Shown one piece after another: positions 1 to 11,265 of a stretch of 64,000 nucleotides of DNA; position 1 is the stretch's first letter, and every line of letters starts with the position of its first letter. The position numbers and the translations under genes were made by a program. Source of the stretch: Effrenium voratum (Eukaryota; Sar; Dinophyceae; Suessiales; Symbiodiniaceae). The notes beneath the pieces were generated by a model that did no database searches, was not told the origin of the DNA, and was given only the letters and a program-made list of their open reading frames with translations. Location of the stretch: contig CAUJNA010002902.1 in the NCBI GenBank assembly GCA_963377175.1, forward strand, positions 788,807 to 852,806, written 5' to 3'.

Positions 1-1472
1 AGCGGGGCCAAGTACGCGGTCCCGCAGGCGGCGTGAGCATGCTCAACCCCAGTGATTGGGTAGCACGGGCCGGGGCAGCTGTTCCTTCGTGGAGGAAAAC
101 ATCAAGGTCGACCACCTCCGGCGGCAGCGGGCGAGAACGCGCCTGCATGAAGGTGATCACCTCACCCCATGTGCGCAAGGCATTCAACACCGTGGCCCTT
201 TCCGCCTCCGTCACCAACCGCTGCGCCAAACGAGTACATGATCCTCTCCACTCGTGCCGCAGCTGCTCCGTCAGGACTCCTGTCGGCTTCATCGCCCCCA
301 TGTCCTGCAGTGCCTCGCCGAGCCGCTGGACCTGCATCGTGATCGCCTCCGGTTCGTCTTGAACTGCACGAAGGCGTACCGCCGGAGCCCTCGAAGGCCG
401 AGGGGCCAGAGGCCGAAAAGGAAGGTGAACAGCCGTCCCCCGGCTCTCGCCCTCCACCACATCAGCCGCAGCCGGCAGCAGCTCGGACTCCTGTGCGCTA
501 CGCACCCGCACCCACGAGTTGGCCAGGTCCCTGCCGCCAGCAGCCTCAAACGAGCGGAAGGCGAACGCAAAGTCCGCATCATTCTGCAGCCCGTACTCGC
601 GCCTCCACCTGGCGGTGTGCTGGGCGCCCACCGTGCCCAAAGCCGACTCCGGGTCCCACTGCCCCCCGGCGTCAGGCGAGCGTAGATCCCGGTCGGTACA
701 GCTGCCATGGCGCTAAGGATCCCCCAGAGAGACCAAATGGCTGAGGCATTCCTCGCAGATCGGCCTGTCCCGGATGACGTGCCGTGTGAGGGCACCACAC
801 CGCATGCAAGGGGGGGGAAAAACACGCTCTCCCGCTGGCCCAGAGCCTTCCCGGCCCAAGCGGTGGCCCCATCGCGACTCTCCCAGTCGCCGGAGGGGAT
901 CGGCTCATATGCCGGCTCTCGCCAAGAGACCCGGCCTGCCTGCCACCTCCTCCACGCCCAGAAGACGGCCTCCCGATCGAGGCCACACTCCTCGAGGCCG
1001 GCCAACTCCACGTAGCCAATGAAACGCGCCACGTGCTCGGGACCAGCTGCTGCACTCGCATGCCCGAGTCAACGGCCCGAAGCTGATCCTCATCCAAGTA
1101 GTCCCGGCCCGCATAGTAAAGGTCCCAAGCTGCCTCCGGGCCAACCTCCGCTTGAACCAGGACTGCGCGTTTGGTCCATGTCCCGAGCCACGGGAACTGG
1201 AACCCCCCACGCATCTCTGTGCACCTAGCACACCCTTCCACCACGCAGGGAACCTCCCGCAACGACCCCAGGGAATGAATGCGAAAATCGGAGGCCTCGG
1301 TTGGGGGGAGGTGCACCACCACCACAACAGCCCTCCACAGCCGAACGGCCTGGTCCCGTTCCCCACGGGCCAGCAGTCCTTGCACGTAGGATTCGAAGTC
1401 CATGAGGGCCGCCGGGTGCAACATCCGCGCCTGACAATGGGCCACCAAATGGCCTGCATCGGCGCCAGACAT
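1..1472 (-). pseudogene. Decayed coding region, possibly tyrosine-recombinase-like
   Basis: Coding-like sequence on the minus strand that changes frame at least twice. The first part (about 1472 to 1035) begins with MSGADAGHLV. The second (about 1035 to 800) contains FIGYVELAGLEECGLD. Around 800-715 a C-x2-C...C-x2-C cluster reads CMRCGALTRH then ICEEC, like a small zinc-binding knuckle. The last part (about 660 to 1, running off the window) contains ALRTWGEVITFMQARSRPLP followed by EVVDLDVFLHEGTAAPARA. That last pattern, an aromatic helix followed by PP-x-V-x-DL-x-x-FL and an alanine-rich helix, resembles the N-terminal core-binding domain of tyrosine recombinases. The catalytic domain would lie outside the window. 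The frame changes could be introns, indels or decay. Family assignment is an inference from pattern only. Confidence 0.35.
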
Positions 1473-3282
1473 ACCGGAGTCCCACTCCAGTCAACAATAT
1501 AACCGAAAACCAAAAAGGTATCTGCCAATTTGGCTCAGTCTTGATCCAAAATGGCAGACCCATAACAATTGATGATACATGTTCACCCAATGCCTGCCAA
1601 GCTCTAAACATGGCATATATATAGATATATATATATATATAAGTATTTTCGGGGCCTGCGCTGATGCGGAATAGGAAACGAGCTCTGGGCACATGGCCCC
1701 CATTGGGGCATCCAGGGAAAGAACACGCTGCACCTGGGGTGCTTTGAGATTGACATGTCGAAGATGTAGTGGTCATTGCACAAACTCGTCGACAAGCAAC
1801 GTGCTCATTCAGTCCAAGGGCCAGCACTGACGCAGCAGCTACCTGTAGTTCCAGCACATGTCTGTTACTGACTCTAGGTTCTAAGCACGCAACATCGATA
1901 TATGTCGTGCTTGTACATGGAGAATTCATTGGGAGCAAAAAAGCTCTCACAACGTAAACATGGCAGAGGCGCCAACAGCTGCTCCCGCCACTGCGATTTT
2001 GGACGAGCGCTGCGTCATGTCGGGTGGGAAGAAAATGGAAAATTCGAGCCGAGACAACTAGAATGGCCACAGGCACTTCCGGCAAACGGTTGACAAGCGA
2101 CCAACAACTCAAACATTTACACAGGAGGGATGCCCCAGCATCCCTCCAGGGCGGATCCCACCTCAATGATCCAGCGAAAAGTGCTCCCAGTGAGCGAAGA
2201 CAGGCCTGCGACTGAACCCCACGCGCCCGGCCCTTTTTGAGCGCCCTTCTGTTGCCTGCCAGGCGCTCTTAGAGCCCTGATACACAGGAGAAACTGAGGC
2301 ATCGCGTCAAGTGGCTAGGGCACACAACACACAAACCTCTCAGTCCAGTTTCCTTGACAACGGGGAATGTAGCTTCAATCTCGAGATTCTTGCTGAGGCT
2401 TCTCAAACTGTTCGTGCCGTGACAAAATGCCCATTGGGAGAATTGCGAAAACTCGCAGCGACGAAACGTTCTCACCCGCAAGCTGATGCGCGGCTGAACT
2501 TAATCTGAGACTTTCGCTCACGGCATGTGCCTTGCAACAGCCAGCATTGTACATCCTTCCTTTTGCCAAACACTGCAAGCAACAAAATGTGCATGTCCTC
2601 CACGAGTTTAAGTTAAAATGTTCAGGGGGATGGCGTCTACAGCATAAGCTGATGCAAGCGCCCAGTAATGCAAGCGTTGTTCTACCTAATGTACTATTTC
2701 CAGCGCTGTCAACGCCATGCGGTCTCAATGACCTTAGTGGCCACGAGAAGATATGAAAACCCAACTCTGGCCCAAACAATCTGACCTTTCTCGACAACAA
2801 CTGGGAAGCTTGGCCAAAGTAGCTGGCACATGCTCCCACATCCATGTCATCGTTCCTTTGCCTACAGGCATAAGGGGTGTCTGAAAATTGGTTGGGAAGA
2901 CTTCTATGAGAGGTTTGTTTTCTGTTGCTTTCCCTTAAAGTAATCCAGAAAAGGTCCCCAATGTAGCTCGAGACAGACCCTTCAAGGAATGTGCCAACTT
3001 TAACCACACCATGTTTCCTGTGGCTGCACGGGCCAAAGAAGAAACAGCTCGCCCACTCCAAACCCCTCAAAAGTGAGAAAAGCGAACCCCCTGATTCTTT
3101 GCAGCTTCACACAAACATGCGGAGAAAGAGAAATTGGGGAAGCAAGGTGGAAAAAGGAGGAAACCTGGTCGCCTGTCAAAGAGCGCATAATGGTGAGGCG
3201 GGGGGATTCAACCTGGCCAAAAAAGCCAATTATAAAATAACCCAAACAATGGTGCGAGTATCGCTAAATACAAGCAAGCAAC
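1473..3282. other. Gene-poor region downstream of RuBisCO gene 1
   Basis: I see no convincing gene. There is a TA-rich tract at 1611-1641. The minus-strand open frame at 2375-3070 is rich in Cys, Leu and Arg with no recognisable domain and no homologous neighbour, so I treat it as chance. The region would hold the 3' end of the RuBisCO gene 1 transcript. Confidence 0.4.
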
Positions 3283-4907
3283 CTAGCCGCGCTTGGCCCA
3301 GTCGAAGCTTGCCGCCTGCACGGACGACTCACCAGTGTAGCCCAGCTTCTCCTTCCAGCCAGGGTAAATCTGATCGGCATCCTTCTGGAAGGTCAAGAAT
3401 GCACCCTTGATCTCCTCATGGGTCTTGGCGAACTCAATCACGCCATCGCTCAGGCTGATGTTGCCGTACTGGCCCGACTTCCATGCCTTCCAGGCATCCT
3501 CACCTTGACGGCAGGAGATGGCACCAATCTTGGGGCCGTCCTTGTGGCCGAAGGCGCCGCCGCCTGCGGTCAGGATCACGTTGGAGTGGCTCAGGTTCTC
3601 GAAGAACGCCGGCAACCGCAGCGCGTTCATGCCGCCCGAGATGATGGGCGTGGTCTGCTTCATGCCCTGCCACTCCTGGCGGTAGTAAGGCCCATCCGCC
3701 TCATCGTCCTGCAGCATGAAAGCAATGTTCTTGTCCGACGCATCGCCCTCCATCTTACCAAAGCTCATGGTGCCCACGTGGATGCCGGACGCGCCGATGA
3801 CTCGAGAGATCTTGGTGTGCACGAAGGCAGTGTAGCCTCGCTGGGTCTGGGGGCTGGTCACCGAGCCGTGGCCGGCACGGTGGTAGTGCAGGAACTGCTT
3901 GGGGAAGTTGCGCCTGCAGCAGGTCACTGCAGTGCCGCCCGCAACGTAGCCGTCCACCAGGAAGGCGCAGTTCTCGGACAAAGGACCGAACTGAGACAGG
4001 ATGTACTTGCCGCGGGCAATCATCTCGTTCGGGTCATCCGCAGTGATGTTGGCGGAGAAGAGCTTGAAGCTGCCGGTCTCCTTGATGGCCGCCCTCATGG
4101 CCTTCACCACCTCAGGGATGCACTCGTTCATCTGGCAGAACACCTGGTTGCCCTGCGGCTCATCGTTCTTGATGAAGTCACCGCCCTGCCAGAAGGAGTA
4201 GCATGCCTCGCCAAACGGCTTCGGCTGCAGGCCCAGCTTGGGCTTGATGATGGTGCCCACCACCAGGCCGCCGTTGGTGGTGCCGCGGCCCAGAATGCGC
4301 CACATGTCCTGCACGTTCACAGACGGTCCATCGTACAGCCTCAGGAAGGCTGGAGGCAGGTAGAAGTCGTAGATCTTGCCGTACTCGACATCGCCCATGC
4401 CTACATGCAAAGGCCAATTGCATGAAAGGGCAGTTGCAATCAAAACCTAACATGCGGTGCCGTAGCCAAAAGTACTCGAACCAGCACACGTCTACTCTGG
4501 TGCCCAGCTGCCCTGATTGTTGCCAATGGCCAGGGTCAAAAAGGAGCACATCATGCCGCGGCCGTCGGTGATGTTGCGATCGAACAGCAGGTTCGGGTAC
4601 GCAATCTTCATCTCCTCATTGTCCGGGTCAATGTAGTACACCAGGGCATCCACCGACTTTGTGAAGTCATCAGTGGTGCACACGTTCACGTTGGTGCCCG
4701 TGGAGGACTCAGCGGCAAAGTGGGCAGCGGTGGCCAAATAGTCGTAGCCTGCCTTGGGCTTCATGATGTAGGCCACCAACACGTGCTTGCCGTTCCTCCC
4801 CACAACGTGTCGGAAAGTCTGTTACAGTTTTGCTGTGAGACGATTGGACCCCTCCAAAATGACTCACAACGAGCACCGTGGAAACAAGCCCAACCAACAA
4901 AAAGCTG

Positions 4908-4946
<39 letters not shown>

Positions 4947-7900
4947 GGCAAAGTCTCTTGATCAGAGTTGCCTCATCCAGGGACAGGTCCGCGTAGCGGC
5001 TGGACTGGTCAAGAGCCTGGCGGGTCACCGAGCTCTCCTTCTTGGCTGGGGCCACACTGGCACCCACAAAGGCCGCCGCCGACGCGCGCTTGGCCCAGTC
5101 GAAGCTTGCCGCCTGCACGGACGACTCACCAGTGTAGCCTAGCTTCTCCTTCCAGCCAGGGTAGATCTGGTCAGCGTCCTTCTGGAAGGTCAAGAACGCA
5201 CCCTTGATCTCCTCGTGGGTCTTGGCGAACTCAATCACGCCGTCGCTCAGGCTGATGTTGCCGTACTGTCCCGACTTCCATGCCTTCCAGGCATCCTCGC
5301 CCTGACGGCAGGAGATGGCACCAATCTTGGGGCCGTCCTTGTGGCCGAAGGCGCCACCGCCTGCGGTCAGGATCACGTTGGAGTGGCTCAGATTCTCGAA
5401 GAACGCCGGCAACCGCAGCGCGTTCATGCCGCCCGAGATGATGGGCGTGGTCTGCTTCATGCCCTGCCACTCCTGGCGGTAGTAAGGCCCATCCGCCTCA
5501 TCGTCCTGCAGCATGAAAGCAATGTTCTTGTCCGACGCATCGCCCTCCATCTTACCAAAGCTCATGGTGCCCACGTGGATGCCGGACGCGCCGATGACTC
5601 GCGAGATCTTGGTGTGCACGAAGGCAGTGTAGCCTCGCTGGGTCTGGGGGCTGGTCACCGAGCCGTGGCCGGCACGGTGGTAGTGCAGGAACTGCTTGGG
5701 GAAGTTGCGCCTGCAGCAGGTCACTGCAGTGCCGCCCGCAACGTAGCCGTCCACCAGGAAGGCGCAGTTCTCGGACAAAGGACCGAACTGAGACAGGATG
5801 TACTTGCCGCGGGCAATCATCTCGTTCGGGTCATCCGCAGTGATGTTGGCGGAGAAGAGCTTGAAGCTGCCGGTCTCCTTGATGGCCGCCCTCATGGCCT
5901 TCACCACCTCAGGGATGCACTCGTTCATCTGGCAGAACACCTGGTTGCCCTGCGGCTCATCGTTCTTGATGAAGTCACCGCCCTGCCAGAAGGAGTAGCA
6001 TGCCTCGCCAAACGGCTTCGGCTGCAGGCCCAGCTTGGGCTTGATGATGGTGCCCACCACCAGGCCGCCGTTGGTGGTGCCACGGCCCAGAATGCGCCAC
6101 ATGTCCTGCACGTTCACAGACGGTCCATCGTACAACCTCAGGAAGGCTGGAGGCAGGTAGAAGTCGTAGATCTTGCCGTACTCGACATCGCCCATGCCTA
6201 CATGCAAAGGCCAATTGCATGAAAGGGCAGTTGCAATCAAAACCTAACATGCGGTGCCGTAGCCAAAAGTACTCGAACCAGCACACGTCTACTCTGGTGC
6301 CCAGCTGCCCTGATTGTTGCCAATGGCCAGGGTCAAAAAGGAGCACATCATGCCGCGGCCGTCGGTGATGTTGCGATCGAACAGCAGGTTCGGGTACGCA
6401 ATCTTCATCTCCTCATTGTCCGGGTCAATGTAGTACACCAGGGCATCCACCGACTTTGTGAAGTCATCAGTGGTGCACACGTTCACGTTGGTGCCGGTCG
6501 AGGACTCAGCGGCAAAGTGGGCAGCAGTGGCCAAATAGTCGTAGCCTGCCTTGGGCTTCATGATGTAGGCTACCAACACGTGCTTGCCGTTCCTCCCCAC
6601 AACGTGTCGGAAAGTCTGTTACAGTTTCGCTGTGAGACGATTGGACCCCTCCAAAATGACTCACAACGAGCACCGTGAAAACAAGCCCAACCAACAAAAA
6701 GCTGATCAACTCTCACTCTCTCTCTCTCTCTCTCTCTCTGCGGCAAAGTCTCTTGATCAGAGTTGCCTCATCCAGGGACAGGTCCGCGTAGCGGCTGGAC
6801 TGGTCAAGAGCCTGGCGGGTCACCGAGCTCTCCTTCTTGGCTGGGGCCACACTGGCACCCACAAAGACCGCCGCCGACGCGCGCTTGGCCCAGTCGAAGC
6901 TTGCCGCCTGCACGGACGACTCACCAGTGTAGCCTAGCTTCTCCTTCCAGCCAGGGTAGATCTGGTCAGCGTCCTTCTGGAAGGTCAGGAACGCACCCTT
7001 GATCTCCTCGTGGGTCTTGGCGAACTCAATCACGCCGTCGCTCAGGCTGATGTTGCCGTACTGTCCCGACTTCCATGCCTTCCAGGCATCCTCGCCCTGA
7101 CGGCAAGAGATGGCGCCAATCTTGGGGCCGTCCTTGTGGCCGAAGGCGCCCCCGCCTGCGGTCAGGATCACGTTGGAGTGGCTCAGATTCTCGAAGAACG
7201 CCGGCAACCGCAGCGCGTTCATGCCGCCCGAGATGATGGGCGTGGTCTGCTTCATGCCCTGCCACTCCTGGCGGTAGTACGGGCCATCCGCCTCGTCGTC
7301 CTGCAGCATGAAAGCAATGTTCTTGTCCGACGCATCGCCCTCCATCTTACCAAAGCTCATGGTGCCCACGTGGATGCCGGACGCGCCGATGACTCGCGAG
7401 ATCTTGGTGTGCACGAAGGCAGTGTAGCCTCGCTGGGTCTGGGGGCTGGTCACTGAGCCATGGCCGGCACGGTGGTAGTGCAGGAACTGCTTGGGGAAGT
7501 TGCGCCTGCAGCAGGTTACCGCAGTGCCGCCCGCAACGTAGCCGTCCACCAGGAAGGCGCAGTTCTCAGACAAAGGACCGAACTGAGACAGGATGTACTT
7601 GCCGCGGGCAATCATCTCGTTCGGGTCATCCGCAGTGATGTTGGCGGAGAAGAGCTTGAAGCTGCCGGTCTCCTTGATGGCCGCCCTCATGGCCTTCACC
7701 ACCTCAGGGATGCACTCGTTCATCTGGCAGAACACCTGGTTGCCCTGCGGCTCATCGTTCTTGATGAAGTCACCGCCCTGCCAGAAGGAGTAGCATGCCT
7801 CGCCAAACGGCTTCGGCTGCAGGCCCAGCTTGGGCTTGATGATGGTGCCCACCACCAGGCCGCCGTTGGTGGTGCCGCGGCCCAGAATGCGCCACATGTC

Positions 7901-10242
7901 CTGCACGTTCACAGACGGTCCATCGTACAGCCTCAGGAAGGCTGGAGGCAGGTAGAAGTCGTAAATCTTGCCGTACTCGACATCGCCCATGCCTACATGC
8001 AAAGGCCAATTGCATGCAAGGGCAGTTGGAATCAAAACCTAACATGCGGTGCCGTAGCCAACAGTACTCGAACCAGCACACATCCACTCTGGTGCCCAGC
8101 TGCCCTGATTGTTGCCAATGGCCAGGGTCAAGAAGGAGCACATCATGCCGCGGCCGTCGGTGATGTTGCGATCGAACAGCAGGTTCGGGTACGCAATCTT
8201 CATCTCCTCATTGTCCGGGTCAATGTAGTACACCAGGGCATCCACCGACTTTGTGAAGTCATCAGTTGTGCACACGTTCACGTTGGTGCCGGTCGAGGAC
8301 TCAGCGGCAAAGTGGGCAGCAGTGGCCAAATAGTCGTAGCCTGCCTTGGGCTTCATGATGTAGGCCACCAACACGTGCTTGCCGTTCCTCCCCACAACGT
8401 GTCGGAAAGTCTGTTGCAGTTTTGCTGTGAGACAAGTATTTAATAGGGCAAGCTACCTAAAATGACACCCACAATTACTAGACAATATGCATCATGGGAG
8501 AAATGACGCCAAAAACAGGCATTGCTCCACACTCTCTTCCTGCCGTAAAGTCTCTTGATCAGAGTTGCCTCATCTAGGGACAGGTCTGCGTAACGGCTGG
8601 ACTGGTCCAGGGCGGGTCTGGCCACGCGACTGTCCTGGGGGGGGTGCAGACGCCTTTGATGTTGTTGGACTGGTTTCCCTGGCCACTTGAATTCTGTGAA
8701 CCCCGGGTGCAGGAGCTTTTGTTTAGCAAGGCTGCCCTCCCCACCCCCCACCCAAATCAGGCTGCATGCTTGCTCCCTCCAAGCGCAGCGCCCGCAGCGC
8801 CCCCGGGCTTGGCTCGGCTATGCCCAAGGGCTACAAGAAAGCGAAGAGCCCTAGTTGATACCCTCCCTTCAAGCCCTCATCACTCCTCCAAGGGCACCAC
8901 GCTGGTGGGCAGCGTGCTCACGCGGCCCTTCCTGCCTGAGGCTCAGACGCATTTGGGGCTGGGGTGAGAAAGCGACTTCTGGCATCCGTGGAACCTGACT
9001 CGGGGGTCCTGGTTCACATTTCCAAAAGCGACCGAGCCTATGGCGGGTTCCATGCTAGCGGACGGGAGGGTACCCTCCTGAAACCGATTTGGTAGAATCT
9101 CGGGGAAAGGGTGGCCGTGCGGGCGAGTCGCCGAACACAAGCTGAGAACCAAGGTTCAAGGTCCGAGTCCCACAACCTCCACTTTGCCTTCCCTTGAATG
9201 GGTTCTTTGGGCTCCAAGAAACTTCTACCTTAACAATTGAAGTGGCAAACTCCCAAAGAATCTTCCAACGGCCCACGCCCAGGCCCTCGCCTGCCCGCCC
9301 CGCAACCAGCGCCGCGGCCGCCCCGCAGGCGGCGACGGCCGCCGGGGCAGCGCCGGCGCTGGTCTCTGCGCGAGAGGCCGCCTGGAGCCCACGAAGGCGG
9401 GAGCCCTGGGGGCTGGATATGCCAAAACTCGACCAGATGCGTGTAGCGACGCGATGCACGGCTCACCGAGGAGCAAGGGAGTGACTGAAACTTTGCTATA
9501 TCCAACCAACCTGTCAGCCCCTCAGCCCCCCGCCCCCTTTTCGGCAGAAAGGAAGACCCCACCTGCGAACCCCGCAGGCTGGTCGCCGACGCCGCGGGGG
9601 CGGAGTTCGGTGCCACGAAGGCGTCGCCCAACAAGGCGAGGCCACCTGCTTTGGGGTTTTGAGGCTCTCTTTTGTTTTTGGGGGGGAAGGGGGAAGGGGC
9701 GCAAGTCATCCCCTGCATGTGCTCCTACCTCATGCTCCAAAAATTATATATCATGTACGTTGTACATGCTTTCCAAACTGACCAGCTTGCCTGGGAAAGA
9801 ATATATATTTAGAAATGCCGAGTTGAGGACAGGTAGCAAATAGCTCAGCACTGCAATTTCCGCTCCATGATCAATTTGCCTTGCTTGCCAGGGTCAACAA
9901 CAGGTCTCGCTCCTTTCCAGCATCATCCCACCCAGCAGGCGCTCGACGAAAATGAGCCCATACATGGTCACACCATGTCACACCCAGTGCTGACAGTTTC
10001 CGGAAATTGATGAAAAATCTAGTCAGCAACAGATAACAATCTTCATGCAAAGCCAAAAGGAAATTTGTGTGTGTGTGTGTGTGTCTGTGTGTGTGTGTGT
10101 GTCACAAACTGGGGAAACAACCTGTTGGTGCTTTGAAAGGAAAACACGAGGGAACAGACTGGACACATTCCCAGCTTCCGTCACGGACGGACAAGCCGCT
10201 CATGGCCGCCCCGGCCAGGGCCAGGTTCGAAGCGCGCGCCAT
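3283..10242 (-). CDS. rbcII: Form II RuBisCO polyprotein, gene 1 (three large-subunit units)
   Basis: Encodes ribulose-1,5-bisphosphate carboxylase/oxygenase of form II, which fixes CO2 in the plastid; dinoflagellates encode it in the nucleus as a polyprotein. Exons, minus strand: 10197-10242, 9563-9645, 9291-9405, 8555-8634, 8104-8387, 6753-7992, 6309-6592, 4958-6197, 4512-4795, 3283-4400. Each unit runs from [18 protein letters not shown] through [16 protein letters not shown] to SFDWAKR. Active-site motifs are complete in all three: [23 protein letters not shown] with the carbamylated Lys, [17 protein letters not shown] of loop 6, ISGGMNA and TAGGGAFGH. Units are joined by a 25-residue spacer ending SSVTRQAL, and the last ends KRG-stop. 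Introns before NGKH start GA and end AG; those before MGDVEYGK start GC and end AG. Total about 1590 residues. The exon 3/4 join is one base out of phase as I place it. One unit junction has AAVFVGAS where other units have AAAFVGAS. Confidence 0.93.
4911..4945. repeat. (CT)n microsatellite in RuBisCO gene 1 intron
   Basis: About 17 CT dinucleotides inside the GA-AG intron 4796-4957, immediately downstream of the donor on the minus strand. A shorter copy sits in the equivalent intron of the neighbouring unit. The tract lets spurious open frames read through into RERERE residues. Confidence 0.95.
6714..6740. repeat. (CT)n microsatellite in second RuBisCO gene 1 intron
   Basis: Shorter copy of the CT tract in intron 6593-6752. 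The first unit's equivalent intron (8388-8554) has no such tract, so the tract arose once and was copied with a unit. Confidence 0.93.
9095..9185 (+). ncRNA. tRNA-like sequence with A and B boxes (possible SINE head)
   Basis: TGGCCGTGCGGG at 9112-9123 fits a polymerase III A box, and AGGTCCGAGTCCC at 9159-9171 fits a B box, at about tRNA spacing. I cannot fold a clean cloverleaf or assign an anticodon. It lies in the intron between exons 3 and 4 of RuBisCO gene 1, on the opposite strand. A decayed tRNA or the head of a tRNA-derived SINE is more likely than a working tRNA. Confidence 0.25.
9291..10242 (-). CDS. Plastid-targeting presequence exons of RuBisCO gene 1
   Basis: Three short exons upstream of the enzyme. 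Exon 1 (10197-10242) gives [16 protein letters not shown] and stops at a G|GC donor. Exon 2 (9563-9645) follows CAG and gives [17 protein letters not shown], so the joined sequence is a signal peptide followed by the FVAP motif that marks the start of dinoflagellate transit peptides; its donor is GT. Exon 3 (9291-9405) starts after CCCAG and contains [18 protein letters not shown], a hydrophobic stretch like the stop-transfer segment of class I presequences. The reading phase is kept across exons 1 to 3. The same three exons occur upstream of genes 2 and 3, which is the main reason for believing them. Confidence 0.72.
10064..10102. repeat. (GT)n microsatellite
   Basis: Alternating GT with one TC interruption, in the first intron of RuBisCO gene 1. 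Confidence 0.95.
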
Positions 10243-11265
10243 CCGGAAATCGGAAAGGGACGAGAAGGGACGGCTCTGCTATTAAATGGCTGCAAATCAT
10301 CTGAGCGGTAGAAATCTTCCTGGTCGGCTTGCAGGACATGGGTCATGGGACAACTCCCTTTCTGCGAAACTTGAGCGATCCCAAAATCACCGCCAAATCA
10401 CGGGCGCTGCCAGGGTGTCAGGCCTTCGTTCTGGCTGCCTCAACTCCCAGCCAAGTCTCCGTGCCCTTCAATCCTACGTTCGGATCTTCTTTGAACAGCC
10501 GCACTCCGAAGCTGCAATGCTCCTTTGAGCCGTCATTGGAAAACCTCTCCCAAGCGACGGGCGCAAAGTGCGAGGCCAGGCCGATGGTAAGGGAAAATGC
10601 AGTTTGTAGAGGTCCACAATAGGAACTGGCGGCCCGCAAGCCCTGCGCTGGAAGCTACACGGATCTGGAGAATCCCTGGGCGTGAATTCCAGTTCCGCAG
10701 GGATGCCCAAGCACGATGACCCAAGTTCTGGAACGAATTGAAACAAACCCAGGAGAGTCCTGTTGCAAAGAACAAGAGGAAAGGATAAGGACGCGACTGA
10801 AAGAATGGCTGGTTAAAAACAGAATGTGTGCATATGTGTGCGTGTGGGCAGATGTGTATATGTATGTAATATTCATGCATACATCTCATATCAATCTGTA
10901 TGTGGTGCAGTATATATGTAATATGGTTGCTATCTTCCCTGCTTCTTTCGCTTTGGACTCCCAGGTCAGGGGCCATGCCTCTCACCCTCACCTGTCCTGA
11001 GATGGCGGCAAGCCGACTCCGTCGGTCCGACAATTCCAAAACCTGAGTCAAGCAAAGGACCTTGTTTTTTTCATGAGCTCGCTTTGCTCCCAGGTCGCTG
11101 TAAAGAAAGGCAGACAATGAATGCCATTGCTTCCTGTGGAAAACATAACGATCGAATTGATGATGACGTGGATGCGGATGCTAACACAACGCCATGAAAG
11201 TCCAAACAAGCCATCCCATGCCCGCTGAGAGCCCGACCACTGACTTCCAGCATCGGCCGATGCAC
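10243..11265. other. Spacer between RuBisCO genes 1 and 2
   Basis: About 1 kb from the stop of gene 2 to the start of gene 1. It should contain the gene 2 3' UTR and the gene 1 5' UTR with its trans-splice acceptor for the spliced leader. No TATA-like or other promoter element stands out, and no gene is visible. The ORFs here are rich in rare residues and have no homologues among the other spacers. Confidence 0.5.

Noticed and set aside
1518..1545. Possible relict spliced leader (CCAATTTGGCTCAG)
   Set aside because: Only a partial match to the end of the dinoflagellate spliced leader, with mismatches, and no retroposed gene follows.
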